Assembly: GCA_001796355.1 (NCBI GenBank) | Contig: MGMG01000103.1 | Span: 1 to 53,400 of the forward strand | Reading direction: 5' to 3' | DNA length: 53,400 nt | From: Chloroflexi bacterium GWB2_54_36 | Lineage (GTDB): Bacteria; Chloroflexota; Anaerolineae; Anaerolineales; Anaerolineaceae | In this document: in pieces, positions 49,547 to 53,400 of the stretch | Position numbering within the stretch: position 1 is the stretch's first letter | How the letters are laid out: every line of letters begins with the position of its first letter | Translations under genes and position numbers: made by a program | The notes under the pieces: generated by a model | What the model was told of the DNA's origin: nothing | The model's input: only the letters and a program-made list of their open reading frames with translations | The model's database searches: none

Positions 49547-49978
49547 TTATTCTTTCGGCGCAATTTCCACCCGCATAACAGTCTGTCCGACCCGAATTTC
49601 ATCGCCAGAAACCAGCACCGTCATGGTATTAACCGGTTCTTCGTTGAGGAAGGTGCCGTTGGTCGATTTTAAATCTTCCACCCACCATTGGTTGTGACGA
49701 TAAGCCAGGCGTGCATGGCGGCCCGAAACCGTTTCATCCAGGAGGGGTAGTGTTGAGGTTTGCTCGCGCCCGATGAAAATTTCAGATTTTTGAAAGCTGG
49801 CAGGCTCGAACTCGTCCATGCCCATGCGCGTCAGCGTAATCGCTGGTGCTTTCTGCGCGGCCAAAACTAGCGTTTGAACCCGCAGGTCGCGCCAGATGGT
49901 GTACAACGCCCAGCCTAAAAAAGCGTAAAGCGCAATTGCAAGTAAGATGCGGATGATCAGTACTACGATTCCACTCAT
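49547..49978 (-). CDS. FhaB-like FHA-domain protein with one TM
   Basis: A 143-residue protein with an N-terminal membrane segment (~4-26, IVVLIIRILLAIALYAFLGW) and an FHA domain at ~65-140. The phosphothreonine-binding residues are visible: EIFIGREQTSTLPLLDETVSGRHARL (Gly-Arg, Ser-x-x-His) and LKSTNGTFLNEEPV (Asn). Same design as actinobacterial FhaB/FipA, which bind phosphorylated cell-wall regulators. It lies 13 bases after the fhaA-like gene. No Ser/Thr kinase or PstP phosphatase is in the visible operon, so the kinase must be elsewhere. Confidence 0.92.
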   Translation of the reverse strand: MSGIVVLIIRILLAIALYAFLGWALYTIWRDLRVQTLVLAAQKAPAITLTRMGMDEFEPASFQKSEIFIGREQTSTLPLLDETVSGRHARLAYRHNQWWVEDLKSTNGTFLNEEPVNTMTVLVSGDEIRVGQTVMRVEIAPKE

Positions 49979-49991
49979 GGATTGTTCTGTC

Positions 49992-50759
49992 TCAAGACGT
50001 TAGTTGGGCCGGGGAGGTGCCGGTGGTTTGCGAGCCAGCAGGTGTTTCCTGGCCAAAAATGACGTTAACCCCCGCAAGTGAAATTACATCCCCCGGGCGC
50101 AGGTTGTGGGTATTCACACGGCGGCCATTGACTGAGGTGCCGCCGGTGGAATTGAGGTCGAAAAGGACGCACTCGCCGTGGATAAGGCGTATCTGAGCGT
50201 GCTCGCGGGATACCCGCGGGTCTGGCAGCACCAAGTCGTTGTCTTCCCGCCTTCCTATATTGACTACCGTCTGGTTGAGAGGGTAAGTTTTACTGTTTTC
50301 CAACATCAGATAAGGTCCAGACCAGGTCTCAGCGGGGATGGTTTCGATTGGATCAGACTCAGTTGCCATGACAGCGGTGGAGTTGACATCCACATCCTGA
50401 TAAGTCAGCACCGTCCGGACACTTTTTCCATCCAGGTCAGAATCAGGGATAATGCGAATTTCTGGATCCCGGGCGTAGCTGCGGTTACTCTCGGCTGCCA
50501 TGTCAAGCAGTACCTGGTTCAGCCAATTCACCCAATCCGGATGGGCTTCCCAGGCCTTGCAATTCTCCGGGTGCATGAATAGATTGAAGCTGTCTGGCAG
50601 TGGCTCGGTCGAGCGGTCATCCAATGCGAGCTGTGCGCGCAAAGAGGATAGCAGGTCAGCTGCCAGGCGCGGTTGCGAATTGCGCCACGGCAGGCGATTC
50701 AAGCTACTTTCTATCAAGGCCTGCAAGCGGCTTTCAAGTCGATCCATACGGGAACTCAT
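49992..50759 (-). CDS. FhaA-like DUF3662-FHA protein
   Basis: The 255-residue protein has an N-terminal DUF3662/FhaA-N domain (~5-120, DRLESRLQALIESSLNRL; FNLFMHPENCKAWEAHPDWVNWLNQVLLDMAAE), a Ser/Thr/Asp linker, and an FHA domain at ~150-235 with VNIGRREDNDLVLPDPRVSREHAQIRL and NSTGGTSVNGRRV. This architecture is the hallmark of FhaA in Mycobacterium, where it acts with PknA/B and the flippase MviN in wall growth. The first gene of the operon fhaA-fhaB-mtnP-SEDS/PBP. A start four codons inside (MDRLESR) is also possible, since the -10 box lies only 9 bases before the first ATG. Confidence 0.92.
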   Translation of the reverse strand: MSSRMDRLESRLQALIESSLNRLPWRNSQPRLAADLLSSLRAQLALDDRSTEPLPDSFNLFMHPENCKAWEAHPDWVNWLNQVLLDMAAESNRSYARDPEIRIIPDSDLDGKSVRTVLTYQDVDVNSTAVMATESDPIETIPAETWSGPYLMLENSKTYPLNQTVVNIGRREDNDLVLPDPRVSREHAQIRLIHGECVLFDLNSTGGTSVNGRRVNTHNLRPGDVISLAGVNVIFGQETPAGSQTTGTSPAQLTS

Positions 50760-50763
50760 ATCT

Positions 50764-50773
50764 TATAATTATA
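50764..50773. promoter_or_regulatory. Overlapping divergent -10 boxes, fhaA and archease
   Basis: TATAATTATA: TATAAT on plus at 50764-50769 and on minus at 50768-50773 share two bases. The 31-base gap between the two start codons would thus hold two opposing promoters. The -35 regions would lie inside the opposite genes and are weak. Confidence 0.5.
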
Positions 50774-50790
50774 AAGCGAGATTGAGGTAA

Positions 50791-51201
50791 ATGACGATGC
50801 GTTCCGGTTACAAGGAAATTCAGCATACGGCCGACTGGGCGCTGCAGGTCTGGGCGCCGGACTTGACAGAACTGATGCACCAGGCAGCCCTGGGCATGAT
50901 TGCTCTAATGGGCGCACGATTAAACCCTGAGGGACGCCTGGAACGCACCTTAATGGTCAACGCAGGTGACAAAGAAGGCTTACTGGTTGCTTTCTTAAAT
51001 TCAATCTTATACGAAATGGAACTGGATTCCATCGGGTTCGATCGGTTTGATTTGAAGCTGGATGGGCTAAAGCTGCACGCCCGGTTGGCAGGCGCGCCGC
51101 TGCTCGAATTGCAGAAAAGCATCAAGGCAGTGACTTTCCACAATCTCGAGATTCGACCAGTTGACGCTGGCCTGGAAACCACCATTGTGTTTGACGTCTA
51201 G
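50791..51201 (+). CDS. Archease (RtcB activator)
   Basis: The 136-residue protein of the archease family: GYKEIQHTADWALQVWAPDLTELMHQAALGMIALM at the start with the metal-binding His-x-x-Asp, LLVAFLNSILYEMELDSIGF in the middle and the conserved C-terminal ETTIVFDV with the last Asp. Archease speeds guanylylation of RtcB and permits multiple turnovers. The rtcB gene follows 48 bases later, which confirms the call. Start ATG 50791 or the ATG two codons later. Confidence 0.95.
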   Translation: MTMRSGYKEIQHTADWALQVWAPDLTELMHQAALGMIALMGARLNPEGRLERTLMVNAGDKEGLLVAFLNSILYEMELDSIGFDRFDLKLDGLKLHARLAGAPLLELQKSIKAVTFHNLEIRPVDAGLETTIVFDV

Positions 51202-51249
51202 CGAAAAGGCTGCGGTAGGCGTCAAACAAGTCGGAAAGGAAATACTGGG

Positions 51250-52701
51250 ATGGTCCTATTGCAGGAAATCAAAAAAATAAATGATTATGAGTGGGAGATC
51301 CCGCAATCCTACCGAAATGATATGCGCGTAGCCGTGCGTCTATTTGTCACCCGCCGCCTTTTGGAAGATGCGCTTGGAGACCGATCGCTGGAGCAAGCCA
51401 TAAATGCCACCACCCTTCCGGGGGTGATGCAGCCGGTGGTGGTCATGCCCGATATGCATCAGGGCTACGGCTTTCCGATTGGCGGGGTGGCCGCTACGCG
51501 TTTGACGGACGGCGTGGTTTCACCGGGCGCCATCGGGTACGACATCAATTGCGGCGTACGCTTGCTTGGATCACGGATTGAATTGGGGGCGGTTGAACCT
51601 GTTTTATCGAATTTGGCGGATGCGCTTAACCGGCATTGCCCGAGTGGGGTGGGTGTCGCCGGGGAATATCATCTCAAAGACGCCGAGTTAGCCCAGGTAT
51701 GCCGGATTGGCGCGCGTTGGGCTCTGAAAAAAGGTTTGGCTACCGAAGAGGATTTGCTGCGCACCGAAGAAGCCGGTTGCCTGGATGGTGCCGACCCATC
51801 CAGGGTCAGTTCCCAGACCAAGAAGCGCGGTTTAAACCAGTTAGGCACGCTTGGAGCGGGTAACCATTTTATCGAGGTGGATGTGGTTGATCGATTGTAC
51901 GATGACCAGGCAGCGCAAGCCATGGGCTTGCAGGAAGGCATGTTAACCCTGCAAATTCACTGCGGCTCACGCGGTTTTGGCCACCAGATCTGCACTGACT
52001 ACGTGCAGGAACTGCAAAGTGCTGTCCACCGCTACGGTATAAAGTTACCGGATCGTGAGCTGGTCTGTGCCCCGCTGGACAGTCCGGAGGGGAAAGATTA
52101 TCTGGCTGCCATGCGTTCAGCGGCCAACTATGCTTTCTGCAACCGTCAATTGCTGGCGCATGCCGCTCGCCTGGCGTTTGAGGAAGCACTGGCAGGTGTG
52201 ATTAATAACTGGCAACTGCATCAGGTATATGACATTGCCCATAACATGGGGAAAACAGAAACACATATAGTGGATGGTAAAAAAGTGAAGGTGTGCGTGC
52301 ATCGCAAAGGCGCCACGCGCGCATTTGGTCCTGGTTCGCCAGAATTGCCGGAAGCATACCGTTCGATCGGTCAACCTGTATTAGTGCCGGGCAGTATGGG
52401 TACTGCTTCCTGGGTGCTGGCTGGTACTGCTGAAAGTATGGCGCGGTCGTGGGGGTCCAGTTGTCACGGGGCAGGCCGAGTGATGAGCCGCAGCCAGGCT
52501 AAACGCGAAATACGCGGCGACCGGCTGCGCAATGAACTGGAAGCAAATGGCATTCACATTCGCGCCGGGTCGCTGCCTGGGCTGGCTGAAGAAGCCCCGC
52601 GCGCCTATAAAGATGTGGATGAAGTGGTCGAAACTGTCCATGCGGCTGGGATTGCGCGTAAAGTGGCCCGCCTGCGCCCGGTGATTGTGATTAAGGGATA
52701 A
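51250..52701 (+). CDS. rtcB: RNA-splicing ligase RtcB
   Basis: The 483-residue protein has all metal ligands of Rtc[12 protein letters not shown] (Asp, Cys, ~95-105), GAGNHFIEV (His), [11 protein letters not shown] (His) and YDIAHNMGK (His). The guanylylated-His region is [15 protein letters not shown] (~410-424). It joins 2',3'-cyclic phosphate or 3'-phosphate RNA ends to 5'-OH ends with GTP, in RNA repair or tRNA processing. Length and motif order are standard. Paired with archease in an operon divergent from fhaA. No RtcR or RtcA neighbour is present. Confidence 0.97.
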   Translation: MVLLQEIKKINDYEWEIPQSYRNDMRVAVRLFVTRRLLEDALGDRSLEQAINATTLPGVMQPVVVMPDMHQGYGFPIGGVAATRLTDGVVSPGAIGYDINCGVRLLGSRIELGAVEPVLSNLADALNRHCPSGVGVAGEYHLKDAELAQVCRIGARWALKKGLATEEDLLRTEEAGCLDGADPSRVSSQTKKRGLNQLGTLGAGNHFIEVDVVDRLYDDQAAQAMGLQEGMLTLQIHCGSRGFGHQICTDYVQELQSAVHRYGIKLPDRELVCAPLDSPEGKDYLAAMRSAANYAFCNRQLLAHAARLAFEEALAGVINNWQLHQVYDIAHNMGKTETHIVDGKKVKVCVHRKGATRAFGPGSPELPEAYRSIGQPVLVPGSMGTASWVLAGTAESMARSWGSSCHGAGRVMSRSQAKREIRGDRLRNELEANGIHIRAGSLPGLAEEAPRAYKDVDEVVETVHAAGIARKVARLRPVIVIKG

Positions 52702-52705
52702 AAAA

Positions 52706-52742
52706 AGCGGGTCTGAATTGGGTCGCCCAATTCAGACCCGCT
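52706..52742. terminator. Bidirectional terminator between rtcB and gmd
   Basis: A perfect 17-bp stem (52706-52722 with 52726-52742) around the loop TCG. Seven A's in front (52700-52706) give a U-run only for minus-strand transcripts, so it fits the gmd end best. For rtcB the tail AAACTGATTATTC is weak, but the long stem may still stop transcription. Confidence 0.88.
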
Positions 52743-52755
52743 AAACTGATTATTC

Positions 52756-53400
52756 TTACCTTTCCATCGAGACGACCTGGCTGTCCCAGCGGTGCCAGCC
52801 GCCAAAGCGTTCTTCGAGAATTTTGCGGCCTTCCCCCGGGCAGGTCAGGCCAGCCAGTTCAAGGTCAGCATCCACCATGATCTTGACCAGTTCATGGAAA
52901 CGCACCTGAGGTTGCCAATCCAGCATACGGTTGGCCTTTGACGCATCCGCCAGCAAATAATCCACCTCGGTCGGGCGGAAATAGCGTGGATCGATGCGCA
53001 CATAATCTTCCCATTTCAATCCGACATAGGCAAAAGCCTCGTCCAGGAACTCGCGTACTGAGTGAGCTTCCCCAGTGCCGATGACATAGTCATCGGCCTT
53101 ATCCTGCTGCAAAATCATCCACATGGCTTCGACGAATTCCGGGGCGTAACCCCAGTCGCGTTTGGCGTCCAGATTGCCAAGGTACAAATGTTCCTGTTTG
53201 CCGGCTTTAATGGCTGCCACTGCGCGGGTAATTTTCCGGGTGACAAAGGTCTCGCCGCGGCGCGGGGATTCATGATTGAACAGGATGCCGTTACTGCTGA
53301 ATACCCCGTAACCTTCGCGGTAATTACGGGTGACCCAGTAGGCATACACCTTTGCGGCAGCATAGGGGCTGCGCGGTTCGAAGGGTGTGGTTTCATTTTG
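52756..53400 (-). CDS. gmd: GDP-mannose 4,6-dehydratase, 3' part
   Basis: The frame is open from the window edge, so the N-terminal part with the nucleotide loop is missing. About 214 residues remain. The SDR catalytic Tyr-x-x-x-Lys is in [12 protein letters not shown], followed by [56 protein letters not shown] and [23 protein letters not shown], all diagnostic of Gmd. It converts GDP-mannose to GDP-4-keto-6-deoxymannose for fucose, rhamnose or perosamine sugars. It probably belongs to a surface polysaccharide locus continuing beyond the window. Confidence 0.96.
   Translation of the reverse strand, partial: QNETTPFEPRSPYAAAKVYAYWVTRNYREGYGVFSSNGILFNHESPRRGETFVTRKITRAVAAIKAGKQEHLYLGNLDAKRDWGYAPEFVEAMWMILQQDKADDYVIGTGEAHSVREFLDEAFAYVGLKWEDYVRIDPRYFRPTEVDYLLADASKANRMLDWQPQVRFHELVKIMVDADLELAGLTCPGEGRKILEERFGGWHRWDSQVVSMER

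Noticed and set aside
1..53400. CRISPR arrays, phage genes, insertion sequences or tRNA/rRNA genes
   Set aside because: No regularly spaced repeats, transposase, integrase or structural RNA genes were found on reading both strands; only short palindromic intergenic repeats occur.

Overview
The window looks like a chromosomal segment of a member of the Chloroflexota, most likely Anaerolineae. This is an inference from gene content, not from a marker-tree. It rests on an FHA-FHA-SEDS/PBP cell-wall operon of the kind otherwise typical of Actinobacteria, a single-membrane gene set (YidC, Lgt and LspA with no outer-membrane assembly genes), a T-box leader upstream of a type-2-like IleRS, many TTG/GTG starts, and GC-rich palindromic repeats between genes. 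There are no phage, transposase, CRISPR or tRNA genes. Most of the window is compact housekeeping sequence with a few accessory or altered systems.

Left part (1-14115): end of a PLP lyase/aminotransferase, a YdcF-like membrane protein, a cold-shock gene, a methyltransferase, a TPR protein, a lipoprotein and MtaB. A minus-strand pair follows: a large hybrid histidine kinase and a receiver/CpaE-like ATPase. Next is a potassium module made of a KimA-like APC transporter and two TrkA-type RCK proteins.

Middle part (14116-23594): the conserved rpmH-rnpA-yidD-yidC-jag block, with a beta-propeller lipoprotein inserted between yidD and yidC, then pyrimidine-nucleoside phosphorylase. After it comes a T-box riboswitch (predicted specifier AUC) controlling an isoleucyl-tRNA synthetase whose HIGH signature is rearranged to GVHH.

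Possible biosynthetic cluster (23681-30896): a membrane flippase-like gene with a broken 5' end, a small membrane protein, then overlapping GTP cyclohydrolase II, a stand-alone RibD-type reductase and an MDR dehydrogenase. An opposing acyltransferase comes next, then a PTPS/QueD-like enzyme with a replaced catalytic cysteine, a GT4 glycosyltransferase and a methyltransferase. Together they could make a modified, glycosylated pyrimidine- or pterin-like compound. This is the best candidate here for an undescribed pathway.

Right part (30975-53400): lspA-rluD-ltaE, a GAF-GGDEF protein, purine nucleoside phosphorylase, a 7TM-GAF sensor ending in a helix-turn-helix-like region rather than a kinase, an S1 protein, FtsK, a CDP-alcohol phosphatidyltransferase and Lgt. 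Then follow an HNH nuclease, a YfcH-like epimerase, the minus-strand operon fhaA-fhaB-mtnP-SEDS/PBP, the divergent archease-rtcB pair, and the 3' part of GDP-mannose dehydratase. In the SEDS/PBP fusion protein the three transpeptidase motifs are degenerate, so it looks like a polymerase fused to a pseudo-transpeptidase. Three nucleoside phosphorylases (pyrimidine, purine, MTA) indicate active nucleoside salvage.
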